A stretch of DNA of 64,000 nt from Marininema halotolerans (GCF_900116235.1 NZ_FPAA01000009.1:1-64000), one strand, 5' to 3'; numbered from the stretch's first letter, positions 30,689 through 40,134 are shown. Notes: generated by a model not told the origin, from the sequence alone. A program made the numbers and translations.

Positions 30689-31198
30689 ATGTTTATTCGT
30701 AAGGCAACCATCGACGATGCACCCAAAATTGCAAATGTTCAAGTAGAAAGCTGGAAAAGTACCTATGCTGGAATCATCCCCCAGGACTACCTTATCGCTT
30801 TATCCTTTGCCGAGAAGGAGTTACTCTGGCGTAAAGTAATCACAGCGGGGAAAAGTAGCACCTGGGTTGTGGAAACTCCCTCCCAAGAGGTTATTGGATT
30901 TATCAATGGAGGCCCTGAGAAAACCGGGGAATTTTCCTATCCGCACGAATTATATGCCATCTATATTCTGAAAGAACACCAGCAAAAAGGGTTGGGGGTT
31001 CAACTAGTGAATCAATTGTCGACTGAAGGCATTCACTCCTTTGTCGTATGGGTATTAGCAAAAAATCCTTCTTGCAAATTTTACGAGAAGTTAGGGGGTA
31101 CGAAAATAAAAACTGAGTTCGTCACGATTGGCGGAAAAGATCTGGAAGAAGTCGCCTATGGCATTACCCTTCCTAAATCCATCGATTACAGATGCTAA
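30689..31198 (+). CDS. GNAT family N-acetyltransferase
   Basis: 169 residues. The acetyl-CoA binding signature QQKGLG (98-103) follows the beta4 strand (ELYAIYILKEH), and the C-terminal FYEKLGGTKIK segment is the usual GNAT end. The N-terminus FIRKATIDDAPKIANVQVESWKSTYAGIIP is close to YuaI/YtmI-type acetyltransferases. Substrate not determinable. The ATG has AAGGAGG with good spacing. The 5' flank (30590-30660) is extremely AT-rich. Confidence 0.85.
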   Translation: MFIRKATIDDAPKIANVQVESWKSTYAGIIPQDYLIALSFAEKELLWRKVITAGKSSTWVVETPSQEVIGFINGGPEKTGEFSYPHELYAIYILKEHQQKGLGVQLVNQLSTEGIHSFVVWVLAKNPSCKFYEKLGGTKIKTEFVTIGGKDLEEVAYGITLPKSIDYRC

Positions 31199-31441
31199 CT
31201 CTATATTGGATTTTTGTAAAGATAATGGATAAGTAATGCATAAATTATCGTATAAATTTATTGGTTAGGGAACTCACTAACGATTTTTTCTTTATCAAAT
31301 GGCTATAGAACCATACTTAGAGCAAATTAATAAACACCCCCCTGATAACTTGGTTTTATCTTCTGTTTTGGCTATTTATTAGCTCAATATTATATAAATT
31401 AAATTACAAACTTTTGAAATTGATGTACTTTGTTAAATCGA
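31199..31441. other. AT-rich spacer with a short open frame
   Basis: No recognisable gene. A 27-codon frame (31299-31382, starting MAIEPYLEQINKHPPDN) reads like protein sequence but has no ribosome binding site; it may be a remnant of a lost gene. Confidence 0.4.
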
Positions 31442-31486
31442 TTGAATCATCCTTACGGTGCTGATAGAATCAATTTCGTAGCACCG
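31442..31486 (+). promoter_or_regulatory. promoter with flanking inverted repeat, before the small secreted protein
   Basis: TTGAAT (31442-31447), a 17-bp spacer and TAGAAT (31465-31470). An inverted repeat CGGTGCT (31456-31462) / AGCACCG (31480-31486) brackets the -10 and start site. It could be an operator or form a hairpin at the 5' end of the transcript. Confidence 0.6.
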
Positions 31487-31521
31487 AATTAGAAAAATTA
31501 GGTTATGGAGGAGATTCTACG

Positions 31522-31896
31522 ATGAAGAAGAAACTTTTTCTGTCTCTAGCTGCAAGTGTTGCTCTATTTACGGGTGTAACGAATGCCTATGCTGCTACAA
31601 GTGCTGTCGACATTTCCCCTGGTCAAACGTTAGTGGATGGACCTGTTTCCTACTTAGACGGAAATATTGCTATTTCTTCAAATAACCGCGGTGATGAAGA
31701 TGTCATCCTACGCGTGCGGGAAGACATATGGGGTTACGATCGTGTCGTCTCCGAAATGCGTGTGAGTGCCCATAGCTATAAGAAAATTTACAAAAAAATG
31801 ACGGGTCATTATTATGTGGAATTAGAATGTGCTTCTGGTGACGATTGCTTTGCATGGGGAAGTATGACGGATAATGAAATTCGTACGGGTGAATAA
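31522..31896 (+). CDS. small secreted protein of unknown function
   Basis: 124 residues. A clear Sec signal peptide: KKK, a hydrophobic core (about 5-18) and a cleavage site near TNAYA (after residue 24). The mature part, about 100 residues, is polar with alternating strand-like segments (GNIAISSNN, DVILRVREDIWG, YYVELECAS) and two cysteines, Cys103 and Cys109, which could form a disulfide. No lipobox, anchor or known domain is visible. GGAGGAG precedes the ATG. It has its own promoter and a downstream terminator, so it is a single-gene unit. I do not recognise the family. Confidence 0.75.
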   Translation: MKKKLFLSLAASVALFTGVTNAYAATSAVDISPGQTLVDGPVSYLDGNIAISSNNRGDEDVILRVREDIWGYDRVVSEMRVSAHSYKKIYKKMTGHYYVELECASGDDCFAWGSMTDNEIRTGE

Positions 31897-31915
31897 TAGT
31901 TATGATGTTATAAAA

Positions 31916-31953
31916 AAGGATCAAGGCATGGTACTCATGCCTTGATCCTTCAT
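31916..31953. terminator. bidirectional terminator between the secreted protein and phoD
   Basis: A 15-bp perfect stem (31916-31930 / 31936-31950) with a five-base loop. On the minus strand it is followed by TTTTTTAT, serving phoD; on the plus strand the T run is weak. Confidence 0.85.
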
Positions 31954-31972
31954 TATATCTAGGGGATACAAC

Positions 31973-33928
31973 TTACCCTTTTAAGATACGAAGTTCTGCC
32001 CGATCACGGGGAACCTCACATTGGAACAACAAGCTCTTCCCACTCGGTGTTTTGGATTTTATATCCTTTACACTGTAGGCAGACCAGGTTGCTTTATTGT
32101 GAGACAACTCCATAATCGCGTACCCATAGTCAATACTGTTGAAAAGCTTTAACCAGGGATTCTCCAAATGAATCAGCTTCGATAGCTTCTCAATCATTCC
32201 ATCGATTAGATGATCCGCTAACTTCCCTGCCTGTTCTCTATTTTGCAGGCTTTTTTTCCTTGTTTTATCAACGTGATCTTCTTCATCTAACTTTTTGAAG
32301 AGTTCTTCAAAACGGTCTTTAGGAATCGGATACGAATTGGAGGACTTGACGCTTTTTTTCTTAGCAAAGGGCAGGACATCGTTTACTTTATCCTTGACCA
32401 TATCGGCAAAATTTCCTGAGCTGATCGCTCCCACCATGAATTCTACACCTAACGCATCCTTGTCATGGTCTTTTTTATAGTTATCCTTAATCAGAGCAGC
32501 TTCATAGCTATGCAAATCCCCAGTGAGTGTAATCCAATTGGATACCCCCGCCTTTTTTAGTTCAGAGGTAATCATTGCCCGTTCGCCACTATACCCATCC
32601 CAGGCATCGAGATTCATATACCGCCCAAGGATTTTCATCGGGGTAAACTGAACCCCATTTGCCCATATTTTCCAAACATTCTTAGAATTTCTCATTTGAT
32701 TAAGCATCCAATCCCGCTGATTGCTAATGGAATTTCCTAGCATGGATTGTTTGGGGTCAAACATCTTCTTGCATCCCTTAGCAAAGAACTTGTCCGAGGT
32801 ATCACTACCACAAGGAGGCGCTGACCGATAGAGACGCTCATCCGTTAGGATAATTTCTGCAAGATTTCCCAAGGAAAAGGAACGATAAATTCGAAAGTCC
32901 GTAAAACTCTTATTCTTATCAAACTTCACCCTTGCCGGCGTATATTCAAACCATACTTGGTTCGCAATAAACCGTCTAGTTGGGTTGGATTCATGGGTAT
33001 CATCTGGCGCCATCGCAGGGAAGTAGGAGTCATTGGCAAATTCATGATCATCCCATATCGCAATCATGGCGTGATTTTGATGAAGGAGCTGCATGCTCTC
33101 GTCTGCTTTTGCTAATTGGTAAAGCAAACGGTAGTCCTCAATGGTTTTCGCATGCTTGCCTCCACTGGGAAGTTGAATCCTTCGATCGGACACATTCCCA
33201 TACTCAACCTCAGCATAGATGTAATCCCCTAAGTGGACAAAGAAGTCAAGCTCTTCTTCAGCGATAAAGCGTGGTGCATGAAAATATCCATTCGTATAAT
33301 CCTGACAAGTTACATAGGCAAATTTCGTTGAAGAAAGGTGTGCACCGACTGGCGGTAGCGTCTTAAACCGTCCCGTTTGGCTGACAAGCCCTGACTTGGT
33401 AATAAACCGATAAAAATAAGTCCGTTGTGGTTGCAATTGCCCATCCAAATCAATTTTTACGACATGGTCAAAGGCACTCCATATGGGAGTATAGCAGCGT
33501 AGGGCAAGGTTTTTAAATTGGGGGTCTTCCGATACTTCCACCATAATAAATTGGCCTGCTTCAATGGCCTTACGTACACCGTTATTTGGGGGCTTCGACC
33601 CATCATCAAGCCATTGAACCAATCCATTATTAAAATTAGAGTCCGTAACCCCTACTCCTTCGGTCCCTGGATCCACCCGCGTCCATAAAATTGCCCCAGT
33701 CGAAGTCGGATCTCCAGAAGCTACCGATTGGCGGAACCCCTTTCCGATCGCTTGCTTCGGTTGAAAGATGGGCAAATCAAAAGCTTGTAATGTCGGACCT
33801 TTTTTTTCATCTGCAAAAATCTTAGTAACCAATCCTCCGCTCAAGCTTTGCGCAACAACCATTGCTGACCCCGTCAACAACGACTTGAGAAATATTCGTC
33901 TACCCTTGTCGAAATCATTTGAATCCAC
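31973..33928 (-). CDS. phoD: PhoD-family alkaline phosphatase / phosphodiesterase (Tat-secreted)
   Basis: 651 residues. A twin-arginine signal GRRIFLKS (residues 9-16) precedes a hydrophobic stretch. Then a Fn3-like N-domain with SGDPTSTGAILWTRVDP and a metallophosphatase core: HLGDYIYAE, WDDHEFANDS, ILTDERLYRS, NGVQFTP and LTGDLHSYE supply metal and phosphate ligands. B. subtilis PhoD binds Fe and Ca and degrades wall teichoic acid polymers under phosphate starvation. An insert of charged residues near 535-580 (DEEDHVDKTRKKSL) is not obvious in the core fold. It is divergent from a GlpQ-like gene. The start follows AGAGGGG. Confidence 0.9.
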   Translation of the reverse strand: MDSNDFDKGRRIFLKSLLTGSAMVVAQSLSGGLVTKIFADEKKGPTLQAFDLPIFQPKQAIGKGFRQSVASGDPTSTGAILWTRVDPGTEGVGVTDSNFNNGLVQWLDDGSKPPNNGVRKAIEAGQFIMVEVSEDPQFKNLALRCYTPIWSAFDHVVKIDLDGQLQPQRTYFYRFITKSGLVSQTGRFKTLPPVGAHLSSTKFAYVTCQDYTNGYFHAPRFIAEEELDFFVHLGDYIYAEVEYGNVSDRRIQLPSGGKHAKTIEDYRLLYQLAKADESMQLLHQNHAMIAIWDDHEFANDSYFPAMAPDDTHESNPTRRFIANQVWFEYTPARVKFDKNKSFTDFRIYRSFSLGNLAEIILTDERLYRSAPPCGSDTSDKFFAKGCKKMFDPKQSMLGNSISNQRDWMLNQMRNSKNVWKIWANGVQFTPMKILGRYMNLDAWDGYSGERAMITSELKKAGVSNWITLTGDLHSYEAALIKDNYKKDHDKDALGVEFMVGAISSGNFADMVKDKVNDVLPFAKKKSVKSSNSYPIPKDRFEELFKKLDEEDHVDKTRKKSLQNREQAGKLADHLIDGMIEKLSKLIHLENPWLKLFNSIDYGYAIMELSHNKATWSAYSVKDIKSKTPSGKSLLFQCEVPRDRAELRILKG

Positions 33929-33995
33929 GAGTAGTCCCCTCTCAGCTTATTGTGCTAGATTGTTTTTCAGATTGTAAACTGAAGTTACCCTTCCT

Positions 33996-34025
33996 ATTGT
34001 AGGACAAGCGCTGAAAGGGGTTCAA
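33996..34025 (-). promoter_or_regulatory. promoter of phoD
   Basis: TTGAAC (34025-34020), an 18-bp spacer and TACAAT (34001-33996). Just upstream are TTCACA- and TTTACA-like hexamers at roughly 11-bp spacing, which loosely resemble PhoP boxes; the match is weak. Confidence 0.55.
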
Positions 34026-34249
34026 CTTTTATTTTTTTACAATTACATTTAATTATTGTGAAGACACCTCCTCAGTTTGGAAGAAAACGTAAGAGGTGTT
34101 GGTGTATACGAATAATTTAATATTTTATTTTATGTACAAAAACCCTTCATTTATTCGATTTCCACATGCATTTCTCATGCCCAGTCAGGTATGACCTTGC
34201 AAAAGTGGAGAAAACTAATACCCATTCTCAATCCATATGGAGGGTTCTC

Positions 34250-35155
34250 ATGATAACGAACCAAAGAAAATCCAGCAGGTGGTTGGCGATCATTGGCACT
34301 TCTACCATCCTAATTTTTTTGAGTTCCTGCGCGCAACCAAATGCTTCATTAACCCCATCCAAAACGAAGACCGTCCTTACCATTGGCCACCGTGGTGCAT
34401 CAGGCTATGCCCCTGAGCACACATTCTCCTCGTATGAGCTGGCTAAAAAAATGAAGGCAGACTACCTAGAAATTGATCTTCATCGCACGAAGGATGGAAA
34501 ATTGGTAATCATTCATGATGATACCCTTGACCGTACCACCAATGGTACAGGACCTGTGAAAGATCACACCCTCGCTCAAATCAAAACCCTTGATGCAGGA
34601 AGTTGGTTTAATCAGGCCTACCCAAAGCTAGCCAATAAAGAATACGTAGGACAAAAGGTTCTCACGTTAGATGAAGTTCTCGATTACTTTGGTAATGGCG
34701 CGAAGTATTATATTGAAACCAAAGCACCTGAAGTCTATCCCGGCATGGAAAAAGAGTTATTAGCCACACTAAAAGCCCATCACCTTTTGGATCAATCCTC
34801 TCTAAAAAGCAAACAAGTCATTATTCAATCCTTCAGTGCAGACAGTCTTAAGAAAATCCATCAGATAAATGATCAGGTTCCCCTTGTTCAACTGCTATGG
34901 TATACAGAAAAAGGACTGGGTCAGATTAGTGAAAAAGAAATGAATATCTATGGTAATTATGCTTTTGCCGTGGGTCCTAACTTTGAGAAAATCGATAAAA
35001 AGTTTGTCGATAAGGTTCATCAACATGGATTTGCGATTCATCCCTATACCATTAATGAGAAAAAAGCAATGAAAAAAGCACTGGACTGGGGCGTCGATGG
35101 TATGTTTACCAACTATCCTGACCGTCTTCAAGATGCTCTTAAAAAACGCAAGTAA
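34250..35155 (+). CDS. glpQ: glycerophosphodiester phosphodiesterase lipoprotein (GlpQ-like)
   Basis: 301 residues from the ATG at 34250, which has GGAGGG upstream; the frame is open 28 codons further without a site. A lipoprotein signal ends in LSSC (Cys27). The GDPD barrel has HRG (His47), the metal ligands Glu74 and Asp76 in LEIDLH, and His89 in IIHDD. GlpQ releases glycerol-3-phosphate from glycerophosphodiesters and, in B. subtilis, digests poly(glycerol phosphate) teichoic acid from the end. It is divergent from phoD, an arrangement that fits joint phosphate regulation. Confidence 0.9.
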   Translation: MITNQRKSSRWLAIIGTSTILIFLSSCAQPNASLTPSKTKTVLTIGHRGASGYAPEHTFSSYELAKKMKADYLEIDLHRTKDGKLVIIHDDTLDRTTNGTGPVKDHTLAQIKTLDAGSWFNQAYPKLANKEYVGQKVLTLDEVLDYFGNGAKYYIETKAPEVYPGMEKELLATLKAHHLLDQSSLKSKQVIIQSFSADSLKKIHQINDQVPLVQLLWYTEKGLGQISEKEMNIYGNYAFAVGPNFEKIDKKFVDKVHQHGFAIHPYTINEKKAMKKALDWGVDGMFTNYPDRLQDALKKRK

Positions 35156-35160
35156 GCATC

Positions 35161-35200
35161 ATAAAAAAACTGCCTCGAATTTGGGCAGTTTTTTTATGAT
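35161..35200. terminator. bidirectional terminator between glpQ-like and YVTN genes
   Basis: Stem ACTGCC/GGGCAGT flanked by A7 and T7, so both converging transcripts have a T run. Confidence 0.9.
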
Positions 35201-35216
35201 GCTTTCGTGAATCCTT

Positions 35217-36248
35217 TTAGAACGGGTTGACTCGTATCAGCGATAAGGTATTTCCTCTTGCGTTGGAGACATATGCGCGAGTGCCATTCCGAAAGAATTT
35301 AAGATCGGATGGCCCTCTGCCAACCCGAATCCTTCTTGTTAGGATGTTGTCACGGGTTCGGATCACTGCTACCGTTCTGCCACCATAATTGAGAACATAG
35401 ACAAGACCACCTTTTTCAGAGATCTCGAGGGATCTTGGTCCTCGTCCGACAATGATGTTCTTGATGACCCGATTGTCCAATGCACGAATGATCGACACCG
35501 TATTTTCCCCAGAGTTTGTAACATATACATATTGACTATTTGACGAAACGGCACTCGCATAAGGCTCCTTACCAACACGAATGGTATGGATCACGACATT
35601 ATCGATGGTTCGGATAACCGATACGGTCCCTGCTGTACCATTCGTAACATAAGCGCGTAATCCATTCGGGGCAACAAACACATTCCCTGGACCTACGCCC
35701 ACAGGAATTGTTTTAATTACCTGATCATCACGCGTGCGAATCACAGACACGGTATTGCTATCAAAATTAGGAACATAAAGACGTCGCTCCGTCGGATTGA
35801 ATCCCATATTGATGGGTGTTTTACCCACTCGAATGTTTTTGATAACGGTATTATCCAATGTCCGAATGACGGATACCGTTCGCCCTCCTAAATTGCCAAC
35901 ATAGACTCTTCTTCCATTGCTAGCCACTTCAATATCCGCCGGACCTCTCCCTACCCGGAGTATTTTCACAACCTGATTATTACGAGTCTGTATCACGGAT
36001 ACCGTATTATCACCAAAATTCCCTACATAGAGAAATCTACCATCCACAGACAGTTCAGCATCCATCGGATTCTTTCCCACCGGAATGGTTTCAATGACGA
36101 CGGAGTCACGAATGCGAATCACCGATACCGTGTTACTCTCTTGATTGGCGACATAGGCACGACGCTTATCCTTTGAAATCGCAATTTCTCTTGGCCCTTT
36201 TCCCACTTTAATAAATTTAATTGCATTCACATTCACAAGGGATGACAT
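35217..36248 (-). CDS. YVTN beta-propeller repeat protein
   Basis: About 343 residues from the ATG at 36248, eight bases after GGAGAG; an ATG 16 codons earlier lacks a site. The protein is almost wholly made of eight repeats of about 42 residues, each built on VGxGP...YVxNxxxNTVSVIRTxDNxVI (for example YVANQESNTVSVIR and YVGNLGGRTVSVIR). Such surface-layer-type YVTN propellers act as binding scaffolds; no enzyme motif is present. No signal peptide or anchor is visible, which is odd for this family. It lies between two phosphodiesterase genes. Ligand unknown. Confidence 0.8.
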   Translation of the reverse strand: MSSLVNVNAIKFIKVGKGPREIAISKDKRRAYVANQESNTVSVIRIRDSVVIETIPVGKNPMDAELSVDGRFLYVGNFGDNTVSVIQTRNNQVVKILRVGRGPADIEVASNGRRVYVGNLGGRTVSVIRTLDNTVIKNIRVGKTPINMGFNPTERRLYVPNFDSNTVSVIRTRDDQVIKTIPVGVGPGNVFVAPNGLRAYVTNGTAGTVSVIRTIDNVVIHTIRVGKEPYASAVSSNSQYVYVTNSGENTVSIIRALDNRVIKNIIVGRGPRSLEISEKGGLVYVLNYGGRTVAVIRTRDNILTRRIRVGRGPSDLKFFRNGTRAYVSNARGNTLSLIRVNPF

Positions 36249-36427
36249 TGATTCACTCTCCATATTATAGTATTTATCTATTATATGGATTCTCATTTAT
36301 GTTGGAACTGGTAGAAGACTAACGTTGACTCACTCGATACGATTACCCATGATCACTTTCTTAGAGTAACAAATTAACCCTATTTGCCAACATTCATGCC
36401 TTTCCTTACGTTACAAGTGGAATAATT

Positions 36428-36460
36428 AAAAAGCCAAGCTTTATTTTGCTTGGCTTTTTA
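36428..36460 (-). terminator. terminator of the repeat-containing phosphodiesterase gene
   Basis: Stem AAAAAGCCAAGC / GCTTGGCTTTTT with an eight-base loop; the minus-strand side ends in TTTTTAATT. Confidence 0.88.
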
Positions 36461-36478
36461 CGAACTACATTTGTTCGT

Positions 36479-38494
36479 TTAATGTTCAGCAAACCACTTT
36501 ACTGCACCCCCTGGATTGTCTGTAAATATTCCGTCTACCCCCAACTTCTTCGCTTGATCCCAATCCGCTGACTGATTTAACGTAAATGTAAAGAAGGGGA
36601 TTCCAACCTTATGAAGTTTGCTAATATACCCTTTTTTATCAGCAATTGAGGCAAATGTATTTTTATAATCATCGTTGTTTTTATATCTCAGTTGGAAAGA
36701 TGCTAGTCCCAATCGTTTACTGATATTAATAGGATCATTAGGATCATTGGTATCCTTAATATCCTGGGTTGCCCAGTATAACATGGTACGTGGAATTTCA
36801 GGTGCAATGGTTTGTGCAGATTGCAAAATCAATTCATCAGAACACTCAACAATCACTTGATCTTCCATTTCACGACTCGAAATCTTATCAAGTATTGCCT
36901 TAATACCCTCTTCTGAAACGGGTTTTTTAATTTCCAAAAGTAATATGGTTTTATTCTTGGAGCTCTTTATTAGGTCCAAAGTTTCTGCTAATGAAGGAAC
37001 CTTTTCTACTTTTTCTTTATCGCCAGCATTTAATGATCGAATCTCTTCATAAGTGTAATCAGATACTTTTCCCTTATGATCGGTTGTACGATCAACCGTC
37101 GGATCATGCATAATGACTGGGACTCCATCAGATGTTAAGCGCGTGTCCGTTTCAATGAATGGAGCCTTTACACTTATTGCGCTCTTAAATGCGGCAATCG
37201 TATTTTCTGGAGCCGATACAGCATTTCCCCGATGGGCTACGACCAATGGATCAGCTGAGTGCATGAGTGATGGATACTCTTTGATTTTGCTAACTTTTAC
37301 GTTGTCAAAGGATACCGTTGCTCCATTTACAATCAATCCGAGTACCCCTGTAGATGGACGCGGGATTTGTATCTCTTCGTAAACAAATTGGTCATTTAGA
37401 TACCATCGTGCTCGCTTTCCCTGAACTTCAACAGCCACATGAACCGTTTTATTCACCCCAGCATCAATGGGAGCTGCTGTATTGGAGATTGGCCCCCATC
37501 GATTATCCTCATTATCATATCGTTTTGAAAAGCCGATTCCATTGGAAGCAGTACTTCCACTACGAAGGGTTGCTTGATACCAAGGCGCTTCACCTGATGC
37601 TGGAATATCCAAGGCAAGCCCCGTCCACCGAGTTGACTCTAACACAGACTCAAATTGTAGATCGGCCTCGAATCGGTAGTTTTCCATCGGAGAACCAAAC
37701 GTGATCCGAGAAATTTCTTCTTGGCTTTTGGATGTACCTACTAATTTACCATCCTCTACTTGCCAATCACCTTCAATGGCTTTCCACCCCGATGGCAGTT
37801 GATTATCATTAAAGTCTTCGTTCATTACGTAATTAATGACTTTATTAATTTTACTCACTTTTACATTGTCAAAGGATACCGTTGCCCCATTTACAATCAA
37901 TCCAAGTACCCCTGTAGATGGACGCGGGATTTGGGTTTCTTCTAACACAAATTGATCATTGAGATACCATCGTGCCTTCTGCCCTTTTACTTCAACAGCG
38001 ACATGAACCGTCTTCTTCACCCCAGCATCAATGGGAGCTGCAGTATTGGAGATTGGCCCCCATCGATTATCCTCATTATCATATCGTTTTGAAAAGCCGA
38101 TTCCATTGGAAGCAGTACTTCCACTACGAAGGGTTGCTTGATACCAAGGCGCTTCACCTGATGCTGGAATATCCAAGGCAAGCCCCGTCCACCGAGTTGA
38201 CTCTAACACAGACTCAAATTGTAGATCGGCCTCGAATCGGTAGTTTTCCATCGGAGAGCCAAAGGTGATCCGAGAAATTTCTTCTTGGTTTTTGGATGTA
38301 CCTACTAATTTACCATCCTCTACTTGCCAGTCACCTTCAATGGCTTTCCACCCCGATGGCAGTTGATTATCATTAAAGTCCTCACTAATGACGTATGAAG
38401 GATCAGCAGGATCAGCACTCGCTATATGTTTAGATGAATCCCACCATGATAACGAAATAAAAAGTGCCAACAATATTACTGAAAGCTTTTTCAA
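36479..38494 (-). CDS. secreted glycerophosphodiester phosphodiesterase with duplicated jelly-roll domain
   Basis: 671 residues, TTG start at 38494 with AGGTGGGG upstream. A Sec signal peptide (about 1-27, cleavage near HIASA) is followed by two nearly identical domains, residues 38-216 and 226-404, each starting EDFNDNQLPSGWKAIEGDW. They resemble the LamG/DUF1080-type concanavalin fold, probably glycan- or wall-binding. The C-terminal GDPD barrel has HRGN (His421), Glu448 and Asp450 in IETDTR, and His463 in IMHDP, so the active site is complete. A GDPD joined to such modules may bind the cell wall and cleave teichoic acid. It has a strong promoter of its own. Confidence 0.85.
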   Translation of the reverse strand: MKKLSVILLALFISLSWWDSSKHIASADPADPSYVISEDFNDNQLPSGWKAIEGDWQVEDGKLVGTSKNQEEISRITFGSPMENYRFEADLQFESVLESTRWTGLALDIPASGEAPWYQATLRSGSTASNGIGFSKRYDNEDNRWGPISNTAAPIDAGVKKTVHVAVEVKGQKARWYLNDQFVLEETQIPRPSTGVLGLIVNGATVSFDNVKVSKINKVINYVMNEDFNDNQLPSGWKAIEGDWQVEDGKLVGTSKSQEEISRITFGSPMENYRFEADLQFESVLESTRWTGLALDIPASGEAPWYQATLRSGSTASNGIGFSKRYDNEDNRWGPISNTAAPIDAGVNKTVHVAVEVQGKRARWYLNDQFVYEEIQIPRPSTGVLGLIVNGATVSFDNVKVSKIKEYPSLMHSADPLVVAHRGNAVSAPENTIAAFKSAISVKAPFIETDTRLTSDGVPVIMHDPTVDRTTDHKGKVSDYTYEEIRSLNAGDKEKVEKVPSLAETLDLIKSSKNKTILLLEIKKPVSEEGIKAILDKISSREMEDQVIVECSDELILQSAQTIAPEIPRTMLYWATQDIKDTNDPNDPINISKRLGLASFQLRYKNNDDYKNTFASIADKKGYISKLHKVGIPFFTFTLNQSADWDQAKKLGVDGIFTDNPGGAVKWFAEH
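37283..38383. repeat. tandem intragenic duplication, period 564 bp
   Basis: Two copies (37283-37819 and 37847-38383) encode the paired domains. They are nearly identical in DNA; from about 37480 to 37693 and 38044 to 38257 more than 200 bases match without a visible difference. Differences cluster at the ends (for example KKTVHVAVEVKGQK against NKTVHVAVEVQGKR). This is a recent duplication or ongoing gene conversion. Confidence 0.92.
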
Positions 38495-38558
38495 AATAAC
38501 CCCACCTATTTGTTTTAATTACTATCAACAAACTAACAAAGATTAAGTTAGCTTTCTT

Positions 38559-38587
38559 AGTATAGGGTAATCAAGTTATTTAGTCAA
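38559..38587 (-). promoter_or_regulatory. sigma-A promoter of the repeat-containing phosphodiesterase gene
   Basis: TTGACT (38587-38582), a 17-bp spacer and TATACT (38564-38559), about 65 bp before the TTG start. Confidence 0.8.
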
Positions 38588-38757
38588 TTAATATTTTATT
38601 AAAACAGTTTAAATATAAAAATAATACTATATTTAAGTGCGCTATTGAAACATAATTTCTTTTTTTATAATATTAATCAATAATTTTTTACCTATATAAT
38701 TGTAGCAACCTGGTTATTATTATCCATAGATTGGACCAGTGGAGAGTGTATCCACTT

Positions 38758-38814
38758 TTAACTATTACCAAGATAGTGTACTGTATCGTCCGCCCCTAAG
38801 GTAAGAATTTTCAT
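38758..38814 (-). CDS. candidate 18-residue peptide downstream of tuf
   Basis: ATG at 38814, seven bases after AAAGGAG, opens a frame that reads MKILTLGADDTVHYLGNS and stops at TAA. It lies about 75 bp after the tuf terminator. A small hairpin AGTGGA/TCCACT follows. The ribosome binding site is as good as those of the ribosomal genes. It may be a true peptide, or the 5' stump of a gene lost when the accessory block was inserted. I do not recognise it. Confidence 0.35.
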   Translation of the reverse strand: MKILTLGADDTVHYLGNS

Positions 38815-38888
38815 TATTTGTCTCCTTTCTCTTGTCAACAACTCGTCTACTTTCATCGACTAACTGATATCTCCTCTATGAATCCATA

Positions 38889-38923
38889 CAAAAAAACCTC
38901 TCCGTATTAGGAGAGGTTTTTTC
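38889..38923 (-). terminator. terminator of the str operon (after tuf)
   Basis: Stem CCTCTCC/GGAGAGG with flanking A7/T7, six bases loop, starting eight bp after the tuf stop. It ends rpsL-rpsG-fusA-tuf transcription here, before the accessory block. Confidence 0.92.
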
Positions 38924-38930
38924 AGTGGCA

Positions 38931-40118
<1,188 letters not shown>

Positions 40119-40134
40119 GTCGTTACATCCTCCC

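Noticed and set aside
33929-34249. PhoP boxes between phoD and the glpQ-like gene
   Set aside because: TTTACA/TTCACA hexamers exist, but the 11-bp series is too imperfect to call a site; kept only as a test within a finding.
28183-38494. A defence or mobile island
   Set aside because: The genes are hydrolases, a GNAT enzyme and exported proteins with separate promoters. There is no nuclease, helicase, integrase or flanking direct repeat.
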